Part shown: positions 1-8,773 of the stretch, piece by piece
How the letters are laid out: each line of letters begins with the position of its first letter
Position numbering within the stretch: the stretch's first letter is position 1
Origin: Erysipelotrichaceae bacterium
GTDB lineage: Bacteria > Bacillota_I > Bacilli_A > Erysipelotrichales > Erysipelotrichaceae
NCBI GenBank assembly: GCA_017428765.1
Contig: JAFRQF010000011.1
Span: 62,001 to 126,000, forward strand
Length of the DNA stretch: 64,000 nt
Reading direction: 5' to 3'
Notes under the pieces: model-generated
Seen by the model: only the letters and a program-made list of their open reading frames with translations
Database searches by the model: none
Told to the model about the DNA's origin: nothing
Made by a program: the position numbers and the translations under genes

Positions 1-2
1 AC

Positions 3-239
3 GGTGAAAAGATCAGACCTTATGTGCTGATCCGTGGTGACAGGGTATTGATGTATATCAAGACCGATCCGTTTGAAAAGTATGTTTCAAAGGATCACAG
101 TTACTATCTGCAGGAAAATAAGAACATCTACGATATAAGAAAGCACAACGGGGTGAATGAACTGATCGAAAAAGACTGTGATTACAACAGGGAAGACAGC
201 CTGTATTCTTCGCTTTTCGTCCATCTGAAAACCGATTGA
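3..239 (+). CDS. C-terminal fragment of an unidentified protein
   Basis: The reading frame is open from the left edge of the window and ends in TGA about 70 bases before smc. The visible 78 residues are charged and rich in Tyr, Asp and Lys, with no membrane segment and no motif I recognise. RNase III often precedes smc in Bacillota, but this tail does not look like its double-stranded RNA-binding domain. An in-frame GTG at 24 could serve as a start, but the frame upstream is open, so a truncated longer protein is more likely. Function unknown. Confidence 0.55.
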   Translation, partial: GEKIRPYVLIRGDRVLMYIKTDPFEKYVSKDHSYYLQENKNIYDIRKHNGVNELIEKDCDYNREDSLYSSLFVHLKTD

Positions 240-279
240 TCCTTTACCCATGCATTGCTTAATCGACAGGCATTAAATC

Positions 280-306
280 TGTTATAATGTTCTAGTGAAA
301 AAGGAG
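280..306 (+). promoter_or_regulatory. smc promoter (extended -10) and RBS
   Basis: An extended -10, TGTTATAAT, sits at 280-288 with no good -35 at normal spacing. The Shine-Dalgarno sequence AAGGAG at 301-306 lies 5 bases before the smc ATG. This probably drives smc-ftsY-ylxM. Confidence 0.65.
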
Positions 307-311
307 TTTTA

Positions 312-3254
312 ATGTTTCTTAAACGCATAGAAATGCAGGGATTCAAATCCTTCGCTGACCATATAACGATCAATTTCGAAGACCCCGTCACCGGGATCGT
401 CGGACCCAACGGCTGCGGAAAGTCCAACATTTCCGATGCCATCCGCTGGGTCTTGGGCGAACAGTCGGTGAAGTCTTTGCGTGGTGAGAAGATGACGGAT
501 ATCATCTTTGCCGGCACGGAAGAAAGAAAACCGATGAACATGGCGGAAGTGACGCTGGTCTTTGACAATTCGGCACATATGCTCAATTCCGATCTCGATG
601 AGATCGAGCTGACCCGCCGCATCTACAACGATGACCAGGATGCCGAATATCTGATCAACCGCAAGAACGTGAGATACAAAGACATCCTCGATCTGATCAT
701 GGATACGGGTCTGGGCAAGAATTCTCTGTCGATGATCTCACAGGGAAATGTCTTAAGCTTTGCCGAGGCAAAGCCGTATGACCGCCGTGAGATCTTTGAA
801 GATGCCGCAGGCGTCTCCAAATACAAGAAGAGAAAGATCGAGTCTTTGAACAAACTCGAAAGGACCAAGGACAACCTTGACCGTACTTTTGATATCCTCT
901 CAGAACTCGAACGTCAGGTCGCGCCGCTTCGCCGTCAGGCAAAAAAGGCGGAGATCTATCGCGAAAAGAAAGAGAGACTCCAGCAGATCGAAGTTGCTGT
1001 TCTGGTCAACGATATCCGCAATCTGAACCTGCAGAAGACGGAACTTGAAAAATCACTGTTCGAACTTGAGACCAATCTTGCGATGCACGAGACCACGATA
1101 CAGGTCCATGAGAATTCCACTTTCGAGGCAAAATCCCGTCTGAAGGAATACGATAAGGAGATCAACTCTCTGCAGGAAAAGCTGATGAATGTCATCAACG
1201 AGATCCAGACCCTCGAAGCAAGAAAGATCGAGATCGATGAAAAGCGTAAATATGCCATCGAAATGGGTTCTTCCGAAGAGAAGATCAAAGAGATGGAATC
1301 TTATATCAATGAAGCGAAATTCGAATACGACGACAGGCTGGAACGTCTGAATAAGCTGAAAGCCGATATCGATATGCTGAATACGAATCTGGAAAATACG
1401 GCGATGGATCTTTCGGAAGCGTCTTTGAAGAAAGATGAGACTTCCAATATCGTCAACCGTATGTCCAACCGCATGGAAGTCTTAAGAAACGTCATTTCCG
1501 ATCCGTTTTCTTCAGCCAACCAGTCCGGTGTCAAGTCGATCATGGCACATAAGTCCTCCTTCTATGGGATCATGGGTGTCATCGGTCAGGAGATCCATCC
1601 GGATGAAGGCTATGAAGAGGCGATCGCTACGGCACTTGCGGGAAGCGTATATCACATCATCACCAAGGATGAGGAAGCAGCCAGAAAGGCCATCGGCTTC
1701 CTGAAAAAGAACCGTTCAGGCAGGGCGACCTTCCTTCCTTTGACCGTCTGCAAGCCGCATATGATCCGCTATGAAGATGAGATCGTTGCGGACAACACCA
1801 ACGGATATCTTGGCACCGCCTATGATTTCTGTACCTGCGATAACGAATACGAACCGGTCAAAGCTTCTCTGCTTGGAAATGTACTTGTCTGCGATACCTT
1901 GGAAAACGCCAATACGCTGTCTGCCTTGCTGAAATTCGGCTACAAGATCGTCACTTTGGACGGCGAAGTCGTTCACAAAGGCGGTTCGATGACCGGCGGC
2001 AAGGTCAAGAATGAGATCTCTTTGATCACGGCCCAGTCCGAACTCAACCGCATCGAATCCGATCTTGTCTCATATCGTGCACAAAGCGAGATGGCAAACA
2101 AGAACTATAACCTTTTAACGGCACAGCGTGATTCCTTTGAGAAACAGCTGACTGAAAAAAGGATCGCCATGGCGCAGCTGGAACCGATCGTCGATACCAA
2201 GCGTGCCAAATATGAAAAACTGGTGGCGGATTTTGAATCCATCTCTCCGTCAAACAGCCAGGAATCGATCGCCGATACGGTCGTCGCAAAACTTTCGGAA
2301 AACTATGCGAAGAAGGATGAACTGTCTACTTCACTGAAGCTGAGAAGAGATGACCGCATGAAACTGTCTGCCGAGATCGACCGTAAGGAACAGCAGACCC
2401 GCCAGGTGAGAAGACAGCTCGATGAGACCAGAAGCTCCATCGCCAACGTCAATACCGGCAAGGCGGTCTTAGAGACCAAGCTGGAAAACAATCTCAACCG
2501 TCTGGCATCCGAATACCAGATGACGTTTGAATATGCATTGGAAAACAATGACATCGAGATCGATGAGAACGCCAAAGAAGAAGTCATCACTTTGCGTAAA
2601 GACATACAGGAGCTCGGAAACATCAATATGTCCGCTCCGGAAGAATTTACGGAAGTCAATGAACGCTATGAATTCTTAAAGAAGAATTATGACGATCTGA
2701 TCGCTTCCAGAGATAAGATCCTTGCGGCCATCGATGAGATGGATGAGATCATGAAGGTGCAGTTTGAAGCGACTTTCAATTCCATCAATGCCGAACTTCC
2801 GGGAACGTTCGCCAAACTGTTTGGCGGCGGCAAGGCAAGACTGGTCTTGGAAGATCCAAATGATATTTTGAATACCGGTATTGACATCGATGTCCAGCCT
2901 CCTGGAAAAGCAGTCAAATCGATCCGTCTGTTCTCGGGCGGTGAAAAATCACTGATCGCGATCTGTGTACTGTTTACGATCCTGAAGGTCCGTCCGCAGC
3001 CGCTGATCGTCTTCGATGAGATCGAATCGGCACTTGATGTCGCCAATGTCGAGCGTTTCGCAAAATATGTCAAAGAATTTGCCGACCGTTCGCAGTTCAT
3101 CATCATCACCCACAGACCTGGCACGATGGAACAGTGTGATTCATTGTTCGGTGTCACGATGCAGAAAAGAGGCGTCTCGCAGATGCTGAAAGTCAAACTG
3201 GTCGATGCCATCGAAATGGCTGAGCCGGAACAGAACGCGGAGGCGAAGGCATAA
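312..3254 (+). CDS. smc: Chromosome segregation protein SMC (short-armed)
   Basis: Core ATPase of the SMC-ScpAB condensin, which organises and separates replicated chromosomes. Walker A GPNGCGKS lies at about residues 31-38. The Q-loop region near 155 contains ISQG followed by FEDAAGV. The signature FSGGEKS is near 873 and Walker B IVFDEIESALD near 897. A hinge domain at about 400-565 ends in a GGSMTGGK motif and is flanked by coiled coils. The 980 residues are clearly fewer than the usual ~1150-1190. Head and hinge look complete, so the shortening falls in the coiled-coil arms. The start follows a good AAGGAG. The stop codon overlaps the ftsY start by one base (TAATG), so the two are translationally coupled. 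Confidence 0.97.
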   Translation: MFLKRIEMQGFKSFADHITINFEDPVTGIVGPNGCGKSNISDAIRWVLGEQSVKSLRGEKMTDIIFAGTEERKPMNMAEVTLVFDNSAHMLNSDLDEIELTRRIYNDDQDAEYLINRKNVRYKDILDLIMDTGLGKNSLSMISQGNVLSFAEAKPYDRREIFEDAAGVSKYKKRKIESLNKLERTKDNLDRTFDILSELERQVAPLRRQAKKAEIYREKKERLQQIEVAVLVNDIRNLNLQKTELEKSLFELETNLAMHETTIQVHENSTFEAKSRLKEYDKEINSLQEKLMNVINEIQTLEARKIEIDEKRKYAIEMGSSEEKIKEMESYINEAKFEYDDRLERLNKLKADIDMLNTNLENTAMDLSEASLKKDETSNIVNRMSNRMEVLRNVISDPFSSANQSGVKSIMAHKSSFYGIMGVIGQEIHPDEGYEEAIATALAGSVYHIITKDEEAARKAIGFLKKNRSGRATFLPLTVCKPHMIRYEDEIVADNTNGYLGTAYDFCTCDNEYEPVKASLLGNVLVCDTLENANTLSALLKFGYKIVTLDGEVVHKGGSMTGGKVKNEISLITAQSELNRIESDLVSYRAQSEMANKNYNLLTAQRDSFEKQLTEKRIAMAQLEPIVDTKRAKYEKLVADFESISPSNSQESIADTVVAKLSENYAKKDELSTSLKLRRDDRMKLSAEIDRKEQQTRQVRRQLDETRSSIANVNTGKAVLETKLENNLNRLASEYQMTFEYALENNDIEIDENAKEEVITLRKDIQELGNINMSAPEEFTEVNERYEFLKKNYDDLIASRDKILAAIDEMDEIMKVQFEATFNSINAELPGTFAKLFGGGKARLVLEDPNDILNTGIDIDVQPPGKAVKSIRLFSGGEKSLIAICVLFTILKVRPQPLIVFDEIESALDVANVERFAKYVKEFADRSQFIIITHRPGTMEQCDSLFGVTMQKRGVSQMLKVKLVDAIEMAEPEQNAEAKA

Positions 3255-4201
3255 TGGGTTTGTTTTCCAAGAAAGATAAGAACAAGTATCTGCATGGTTT
3301 TGCCAAAACGAATGATTCTTTAGGCAAGAAGCTCAAATTCGTTACGGAAAACAAGAAGCAGAACAAGGAAGATTTCATGGAACAGCTGATGGTCACGCTG
3401 ATCGAAGCGGACATCGGCTATCGCACATCGGAACTGATCTGCGATAAGTTCTTTGAGACCTGTCAGAATTACTACTATCTGTTTGCCAAGGACATCATGA
3501 ACTTCCTGGGGCAGACGTTCCGCGAGGTCTACTTTGAAAAGCCGGATGAGCCGATCAAAGAGAATCCGGATGGTCCGACGGTCATCCTGATGGTCGGCGT
3601 CAACGGGTCCGGAAAAACTTCGACCTGCGCCAAGCTGGCCAATCGCTATAAGGCGGACGGCAAGAAAGTCGCTGTGGTCGCAGCCGATACCTTCCGTGCC
3701 GGAGCAACCCAGCAGCTGCAGGCCTGGGCAGACCGCCTGGAGATCCCGTGCATCGCCGGCAAGGACAACGAAGATCCTAGTTCCGTCCTTGTCAAAGGCT
3801 GCCGCTATGCGAAAGAAAACGACATCGATTATCTGATCTGCGATACGGCAGGCCGTTTGCAGAACAAGATCAATCTGATGGCGGAACTTGAAAAGATGCA
3901 TAGAGTCGTTGCCAAGGAGATCCAGGGTGCGCCGCACAATACCTGGCTGGTCCTGGATGCCAACACCGGACAAAATGGCTTATCGCAAGCCGAACTGTTC
4001 AACGAGATCACCGATCTTAACGGCATCATCCTGACTAAGATGGATGGAACTTCCAAAGGAGGCATCATCATCGCCATCAAGAACATCACCGGCTTACCGG
4101 TACGTTTCATAACGGTAGGGGAAGGGGTCGAAGACATACAGGATTTCGATTTCGATATGTATCTTGATTCGATCATCGGAGAGCTCAGACATGCAAACTG
4201 A
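3254..4201 (+). CDS. ftsY: Signal recognition particle receptor FtsY
   Basis: Membrane-associated GTPase that receives SRP-ribosome complexes and passes them to the Sec translocon. The NG domain is complete: G1 GVNGSGKTS near residue 115, DTFRAGA near 150, DTAGR near 196 and TKMDGTSKGG near 260. At 315 residues it has only a short, charged N-terminal region in place of the long acidic A domain of proteobacterial FtsY, as in many Bacillota. It overlaps smc by one base and ylxM begins inside its last codons, giving the common smc-ftsY-ylxM order. Confidence 0.97.
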   Translation: MGLFSKKDKNKYLHGFAKTNDSLGKKLKFVTENKKQNKEDFMEQLMVTLIEADIGYRTSELICDKFFETCQNYYYLFAKDIMNFLGQTFREVYFEKPDEPIKENPDGPTVILMVGVNGSGKTSTCAKLANRYKADGKKVAVVAADTFRAGATQQLQAWADRLEIPCIAGKDNEDPSSVLVKGCRYAKENDIDYLICDTAGRLQNKINLMAELEKMHRVVAKEIQGAPHNTWLVLDANTGQNGLSQAELFNEITDLNGIILTKMDGTSKGGIIIAIKNITGLPVRFITVGEGVEDIQDFDFDMYLDSIIGELRHAN

Positions 4202-4505
4202 CCGCCAGTACAATTCTCTGCTGCTCGATTATTACGGGGAACTGCTGACGAATCACCAGCAGGAGATCCTCGACGAATACTTCAATGAAGATCTTTCGAT
4301 GAATGAGATCGCCGATAACTACATGATCTCGAAAAGTGCCGTACAGGATCTGATCAAGAGGTCTCTTGTACAGCTCAATGATTACGAGAAGACCTTGAAG
4401 CTGATCGATAAAGACAGGAAGCTAGACAGGATCATTGAAGAAATGAAACAGGAAGAAAATGAATTGCTGAATTCATTTGTCACAAAGATAGAAAAAATTA
4501 GATAA
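4191..4505 (+). CDS. ylxM: YlxM-family helix-turn-helix protein
   Basis: A 104-residue all-helical protein of the YlxM/p13 family, encoded beside SRP-pathway genes in Bacillota and thought to modulate SRP or ffh-ftsY function. A sigma-like helix-turn-helix spans roughly residues 25-65 (LSMNEIADNYMISKSAV), followed by a charged C-terminal helix. I chose the ATG inside the end of ftsY, preceded by a GGAGAG element, because the protein then begins as family members do (YNSLLLDYYGELLT). A longer frame opening further upstream would read into ftsY without a ribosome-binding site. Confidence 0.9.
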   Translation: MQTDRQYNSLLLDYYGELLTNHQQEILDEYFNEDLSMNEIADNYMISKSAVQDLIKRSLVQLNDYEKTLKLIDKDRKLDRIIEEMKQEENELLNSFVTKIEKIR

Positions 4506-4520
4506 GGGAGACTAACTATT

Positions 4521-5714
4521 ATGACAAAAATCATGGCTGTTAACTCAGGCTCTTCATCACTCAAATTCCAGCTGTTTGAAATGCCTGAAGGAAAAGTTCT
4601 GACCAGCGGCAACGTTGAAAGGATCGGCTTACCGATGGGTATCTTCGGCATCAACGTCAACGGCGAACATTTCTCCAAAGACGTACCGGTTCCTAACCAC
4701 CAGGTCGCTGTCGATCTTCTGCTCGATGCTTTGATCAACTACGGTATCGTCGAATCACTTGACGAGATCAAGGCTGCCGGACACAGAATCGTCCAGGGCG
4801 GACCTTACTTCAAGGATTCCGTAAAAGTCGATGAATATGTCGTTGACAAAGTACGTGAGCTGATCGATATCGCTCCGCTTCACAACGCAGCGCATCTGAC
4901 CTGCTATGAAGCATTCAAGAAGGCACTTCCGAAGATCGAACATGTCTTCGTCTTCGATACAGCATTCCATCAGACGATGGAAGCCGATTCTTACCTGTTC
5001 CCGGTACCTTACGAGTGGTATACCAACTACAAAGTAAGAAGATACGGCGCACACGGCACTTCTCACAAGTTCGTTGCCAACAGAACAGCTGAGATCATGG
5101 GTAAGAACATCGAAGATCTCAACCTGATCACTCTGCACTTAGGTTCAGGCGCTTCCATTACAGCCATCAAGGGCGGCAAATGTATCAATACATCCATGGG
5201 CCTTTCACCTTTAGGCGGTATCATGATGGGTACCAGATGCGGTGATATCGACCCGACAGTCGTTTATTTCATGATGAAGAAGCTCGGCTGCACTCCGGAA
5301 GAGATGGAAACATACCTCAACAAGAAGTCTGGTATGGCAGGCGTATCCGGCGTTTCTTCCGATTCCAGAGATGTTGAAAAAGCCATGAACGAAGGCAATG
5401 AACGCGCAAAACTGACGTATGATCTCTATGTCAACAGAGTCATCAATGTCGTCGGCGGTTATGTCATGCAGTTAGGCCATGTCGATGCGCTCACATTCAC
5501 CGCAGGCCTTGGCGAACACGCGACTCTTGTAAGAGAAATGATCTGCAAGAAACTGGAAGAAGGTCTCGGCATCAAGGTCGATTACGCACTCAATGCCAAG
5601 ACACACAGCGAAGCTGAACTTTCACTTCCGGATTCCAAAGTCAAAGTTTACGTCGTTCCGACGAACGAAGAGCTTGCGATCGTCAAAGATACTGTCAGGA
5701 TCTTAGGCTTATAA
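4521..5714 (+). CDS. ackA: Acetate kinase
   Basis: Interconverts acetyl phosphate plus ADP and acetate plus ATP, the substrate-level phosphorylation step of acetate fermentation. The 397-residue length is typical. Signatures are MAVNSGSSSLKFQL at the N-terminus, the catalytic-region motif RRYGAHGTSHKFV near residue 172, and the HLGSGASITAIKGGKCINTSMG nucleotide-binding block (about 206-227). A GGGAG element precedes the ATG. The usual partner phosphotransacetylase is not in the window. The nrnA start codon lies one base after this stop, so the two genes are co-transcribed. Confidence 0.97.
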   Translation: MTKIMAVNSGSSSLKFQLFEMPEGKVLTSGNVERIGLPMGIFGINVNGEHFSKDVPVPNHQVAVDLLLDALINYGIVESLDEIKAAGHRIVQGGPYFKDSVKVDEYVVDKVRELIDIAPLHNAAHLTCYEAFKKALPKIEHVFVFDTAFHQTMEADSYLFPVPYEWYTNYKVRRYGAHGTSHKFVANRTAEIMGKNIEDLNLITLHLGSGASITAIKGGKCINTSMGLSPLGGIMMGTRCGDIDPTVVYFMMKKLGCTPEEMETYLNKKSGMAGVSGVSSDSRDVEKAMNEGNERAKLTYDLYVNRVINVVGGYVMQLGHVDALTFTAGLGEHATLVREMICKKLEEGLGIKVDYALNAKTHSEAELSLPDSKVKVYVVPTNEELAIVKDTVRILGL

Positions 5715-5715
5715 G

Positions 5716-6657
5716 ATGTATTCAGCGATCTTAGATAAGATCTCAAAATACGATAAGATCTCGATATTCAGACACCAGCGGCCGGATGGCGATGCCATGT
5801 TCTCGGCCCTGGCTCTGGCGGGTTTTCTTGAGGAGAATTTTCCTGAAAAGACCATCAAAGTAGCCGGTGAAGATGAATATGACATCATCAGCCGCAACGA
5901 TGAAGTCCCGACTTCTTTCATTCAAGAATCTCTGGCGTTCGTCTTGGATACTTCGACGTCCGACAGGATCGACGATGATAGGGCTTTGCAGGCATCGTTC
6001 ATCATCAAGATAGACCACCATCCGATCGATGATCCTTATGGCGGCATCAATCTCGTCGATGCTTCAGCGGCCGCTTGTGCGCAGATACTTGCGCAAATGT
6101 TTCTGTCCGAAGAATTCTCTTCGCTGAAATTGAGCCAGAAGACATGCGAGTATCTCTACAGCGGGATCGTGACGGATACGATCAATTTCCGTACGACAAA
6201 TGTGAACTCAGATACCCTTCTGATCGCTTCCAAGCTGGTCAGGGAAGGGGACTTGCAGGTCGCCGAGATCGTCGAAACTGTCATGGATAAGGATATCGAT
6301 CATTTTATCCTGGCAACGAAGATCAGAAACCGTCTGAAGATAAAAGGGCACTTCGGTTTTATCATTTTCAGAGAAAAAGATCTCGAGAAACTCGGAATAT
6401 CGCAAATGGAAGCAAAAAACAATATCGATGAGATCGGCAAGATCAAAGATCTGCAGATCTGGTCGATCGCTTCCGAAAAAGACGGTCTGTTCGATGTATC
6501 GGTCAGATCCAAGAGGGGACATGTCATCAATACGGTCTGTACGGCTTATGGCGGCGGCGGTCACAGAAATGCTGCCGCATGCAAAAAACTGAACAGAAAA
6601 CAGCTGAAAACGATGTATGAAACGCTTACAAAAATGAGTGATGAAATACCCGTCTGA
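5716..6657 (+). CDS. nrnA: DHH-family bifunctional oligoribonuclease / pAp phosphatase NrnA
   Basis: Degrades 2-5-mer RNAs to mononucleotides and dephosphorylates 3'-phosphoadenosine 5'-phosphate, replacing Orn in many Bacillota. The N-terminal DHH domain carries the metal-binding HQRPDGDA near residues 20-27 and the DHHP motif near 99-102. A C-terminal DHHA1 domain ends in the substrate-binding GGGGHRNAA near 278-286. At 313 residues it has normal length. It follows ackA by one base and is terminated by the hairpin just downstream. Confidence 0.93.
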   Translation: MYSAILDKISKYDKISIFRHQRPDGDAMFSALALAGFLEENFPEKTIKVAGEDEYDIISRNDEVPTSFIQESLAFVLDTSTSDRIDDDRALQASFIIKIDHHPIDDPYGGINLVDASAAACAQILAQMFLSEEFSSLKLSQKTCEYLYSGIVTDTINFRTTNVNSDTLLIASKLVREGDLQVAEIVETVMDKDIDHFILATKIRNRLKIKGHFGFIIFREKDLEKLGISQMEAKNNIDEIGKIKDLQIWSIASEKDGLFDVSVRSKRGHVINTVCTAYGGGGHRNAAACKKLNRKQLKTMYETLTKMSDEIPV

Positions 6658-6695
6658 AATGGTTGGTTGAAACGTCAACAATTGATCACAAAATT

Positions 6696-6727
6696 GTAAA
6701 AAAGCCTTTAAAATAAGGCTTTTTTAG
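6696..6727 (+). terminator. Intrinsic terminator after nrnA
   Basis: Inverted repeat AAAAAGCCTT / AAGGCTTTTT with a short A+T loop, ending in a run of T. It closes the ackA-nrnA unit before the hup promoter. Confidence 0.85.
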
Positions 6728-6770
6728 TTGCTATAAGGCACTCAGAAGTTATATAATATACATCGGAGGT
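6728..6770 (+). promoter_or_regulatory. hup promoter and strong RBS
   Basis: TTGCTA (6728-6733), 18 bases, then TATAAT (6752-6757). The ribosome-binding site GGAGGT is at 6765-6770, about 11 bases before the ATG. The strong signals fit an abundant nucleoid protein. Confidence 0.75.
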
Positions 6771-6781
6771 TGTAAAGAAAA

Positions 6782-7066
6782 ATGGAAAACAAAATCACTA
6801 AAAAAGAATTAGCTGAAAAATTAGTCGAAAAATACGGTTACACGAAAAAAGAAGCAAATGAAGTCGTTACGACAGTATTTGAAGAGATCGCTGCCAAATT
6901 AGCTGAAGGCGTCAACACTGACATCTCCGGTTTCGGTAAGTTCGTCGTCAAGACAAGAAAAGAAAGAGTCGGTATCAATCCTGCTACTCGTGAAAAGATC
7001 ACGATCGCTCCAAGCAAGGCTCCGGCTTTCAAGCCAGCTAAGGCTTTAAAAGATTCCGTTAAATAA
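6782..7066 (+). CDS. hup: HU-type DNA-binding protein
   Basis: Small nucleoid-associated protein that dimerises, bends DNA and compacts the chromosome. Its 94 residues match the family. N-terminal helices (ITKKELAEKLVEKYGYTKKEANEVV) are followed by the beta-arm region with GFGKFVVKTRKERVGINPATREKI, including the conserved RxGxNPxT arm tip near residues 60-70. It has its own promoter and terminator, so it is a single-gene unit. Confidence 0.97.
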   Translation: MENKITKKELAEKLVEKYGYTKKEANEVVTTVFEEIAAKLAEGVNTDISGFGKFVVKTRKERVGINPATREKITIAPSKAPAFKPAKALKDSVK

Positions 7067-7095
7067 TTCCATTTAACTGAACTGATCAAAGTATC

Positions 7096-7131
7096 AAAAA
7101 ACGCCGTTTCAGATCGAAATGGCGTTTTCTT
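7096..7131 (+). terminator. Terminator after hup
   Basis: Hairpin AAAACGCCGTTTC / GAAATGGCGTTTT around a five-base loop, followed by TCTT. The arms are A-rich upstream and T-rich downstream, so it could also act on transcripts from the opposite strand. Confidence 0.85.
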
Positions 7132-7225
7132 ATATATAACACAACAAATATCCAGATAATATACTATATTTCGCATAATGTATGTTATGCAATATTTATG
7201 TATATGTGGAAATGAGGCCAGCAGA

Positions 7226-7831
7226 TCAGAGTTTTTCGATCTCTTCGATGATCTCCCCTATGTTCGAATACACCTTGTTATCGACCAGTCCTCCGACGAA
7301 ATTATTCAGTTTGAAATCCTCGTTGTAATAATTCCTTACATCCGATTTATAAGCGAAGATCTTTTTATTCAATGCGTAGCACATGCCTATTTCGGCAGCC
7401 GTTCCTGAATCGATATCGATGCCGTTGCAATTGGCTACCACGATCTCACACAGATTGATCGCTTTGAAATCCATATAGAAACACGCTGCTTTTACGAGTT
7501 TGCTGCTGTCTTTATCGATGACGACTTCCTGCGGTAAAAACGTGGCATAACCTTTCTGTCTTAAAGCATCGGAATTGAGCTGGTTGGAGTAACGATCGCC
7601 TTCGTTGAATAAAGGACCGGCCATATAGATGTTCTTTTTGCCTGTTCCATAGGGATCCATATATTTATTTAAGGCTTCGTTCTCCTTTTTGCCGCTTACT
7701 TCTTTCAAATCGATCGAAAAGATCGGCTGTTCTCCGTATTTCTCTTTGAATACCGGATAATAGCCTTTCTTTGCTTCATCATAATAAACGACAAAAACTT
7801 CATCGCAAGGATCTGCATAGTAGTATTTCAT
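7226..7831 (-). CDS. Nucleoside 2-deoxyribosyltransferase family protein with N-terminal extension
   Basis: Predicted to transfer the deoxyribose of a nucleoside to another base or hydrolyse the N-glycosidic bond (nucleotide salvage). The family fold starts at residue 68 with IYMAGPLF. The catalytic-region motif DSGTAAEIG is at 141-149, with E147 as the likely nucleophile. The first ~65 residues (rich in Tyr and Lys) are not part of the canonical ~150-residue enzyme and I do not recognise them. A clear GGGGGA ribosome-binding site precedes the ATG. It lies 36 bases after xerD on the same strand, so it may be the last gene of the nusB-recN-xerD run. Confidence 0.8.
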   Translation of the reverse strand: MKYYYADPCDEVFVVYYDEAKKGYYPVFKEKYGEQPIFSIDLKEVSGKKENEALNKYMDPYGTGKKNIYMAGPLFNEGDRYSNQLNSDALRQKGYATFLPQEVVIDKDSSKLVKAACFYMDFKAINLCEIVVANCNGIDIDSGTAAEIGMCYALNKKIFAYKSDVRNYYNEDFKLNNFVGGLVDNKVYSNIGEIIEEIEKL

Positions 7832-7867
7832 GATGTCATCCCCCTTTTATTATTGTTCATTATATGT

Positions 7868-8773
7868 TCATTTATCAAGTGTTTTCTCTTTTGCGAACGG
7901 ATGTGCCTTCAGATAAGACTCTTTCAGATGCTCGGATTGTACGTGCGTATAGATCTCTGTCGTTGAGATATCGGCGTGTCCGAGCAGTTCCTGTATGACT
8001 CTCAAGTCCGCTCCCCCTTCCAGAAGATGCGTTGCATAGGAATGACGCAGTTTATGCGGTGTCAGATGCTTTTCAAGTCCGACTTCATTCAGTTTCTGCT
8101 GTATCAGTTTTTCAACATATTGCGGATAGATCTTTTTGCCCAGCCGGTTGATGAAAAACAGATTCGTATTCTTCTTTATACGCAATGGACGCAGATTGGA
8201 AAAGTAGACTTCCATCATCTTCCTGGTCTGATCGGGTATCGGTACTACCCTTTCCTTATTCCCCTTTCCCAGGACTTTGACAAAGCCGTCGCGCAGATTG
8301 ACCTGACTAGTCCTCAGGTCACAGCATTCCGAAACCCTGAGTCCGAGTCCGTATATCGTTTCCAGGATCGTATGTTTGAAGAATTCATCCATATCTTCAT
8401 CGTTGAATCCGGACATGAGTTTATCGATCTCATCTTTCGTGGCATAGACAGGAAGCCGTTTGGCTCCTCTTGATGTCTTTAAGTTCAATGTCGGGTCTTT
8501 CAGATCGTATTTGAAGTTGAGAAAACGATGAAAATTGCGGATCGAGACTTTGATACGGTTGATGCTGGCGGAAGAATAGTGTTCATTCAAGCCTTCCGTA
8601 TAGGAAAAAACATCTTCTTCTTTTATCTTTGAGGTATCTGTGATCCCTTTTTCCTGAAGATAAGCAATATATTTATTGAGGTCACGGGAATAGGATTCCA
8701 CCGTATTGGCGGCTTTTCCTTCGTTGGTCGATAAGGCTAAGATATATTCCCGCAAAGCATTTTGCAGTTTCAT
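7868..8773 (-). CDS. xerD: Tyrosine recombinase XerC/XerD type
   Basis: Site-specific recombinase that resolves chromosome dimers at dif. The 301-residue length and full catalytic set are present: Arg146 (GLGLRVSE), Lys170 (VLGKGNKER), His240 and Arg243 (HKLRH), His266 (LLGHADIS) and the nucleophile Tyr275 (TTEIYTHV). An N-terminal SAM-like core-binding domain covers about residues 1-100. Its start codon overlaps the recN stop (ATGA). The position in a housekeeping operon and the lack of flanking repeats argue for a Xer protein and not a mobile-element integrase. Whether it is XerC or XerD cannot be decided from sequence alone. Confidence 0.88.
   Translation of the reverse strand: MKLQNALREYILALSTNEGKAANTVESYSRDLNKYIAYLQEKGITDTSKIKEEDVFSYTEGLNEHYSSASINRIKVSIRNFHRFLNFKYDLKDPTLNLKTSRGAKRLPVYATKDEIDKLMSGFNDEDMDEFFKHTILETIYGLGLRVSECCDLRTSQVNLRDGFVKVLGKGNKERVVPIPDQTRKMMEVYFSNLRPLRIKKNTNLFFINRLGKKIYPQYVEKLIQQKLNEVGLEKHLTPHKLRHSYATHLLEGGADLRVIQELLGHADISTTEIYTHVQSEHLKESYLKAHPFAKEKTLDK

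Noticed and set aside
7868..8773. Tyrosine recombinase as a mobile-element integrase
   Set aside because: It overlaps recN, matches XerC/XerD length and motifs, and has no att-like direct repeats or cargo genes nearby.
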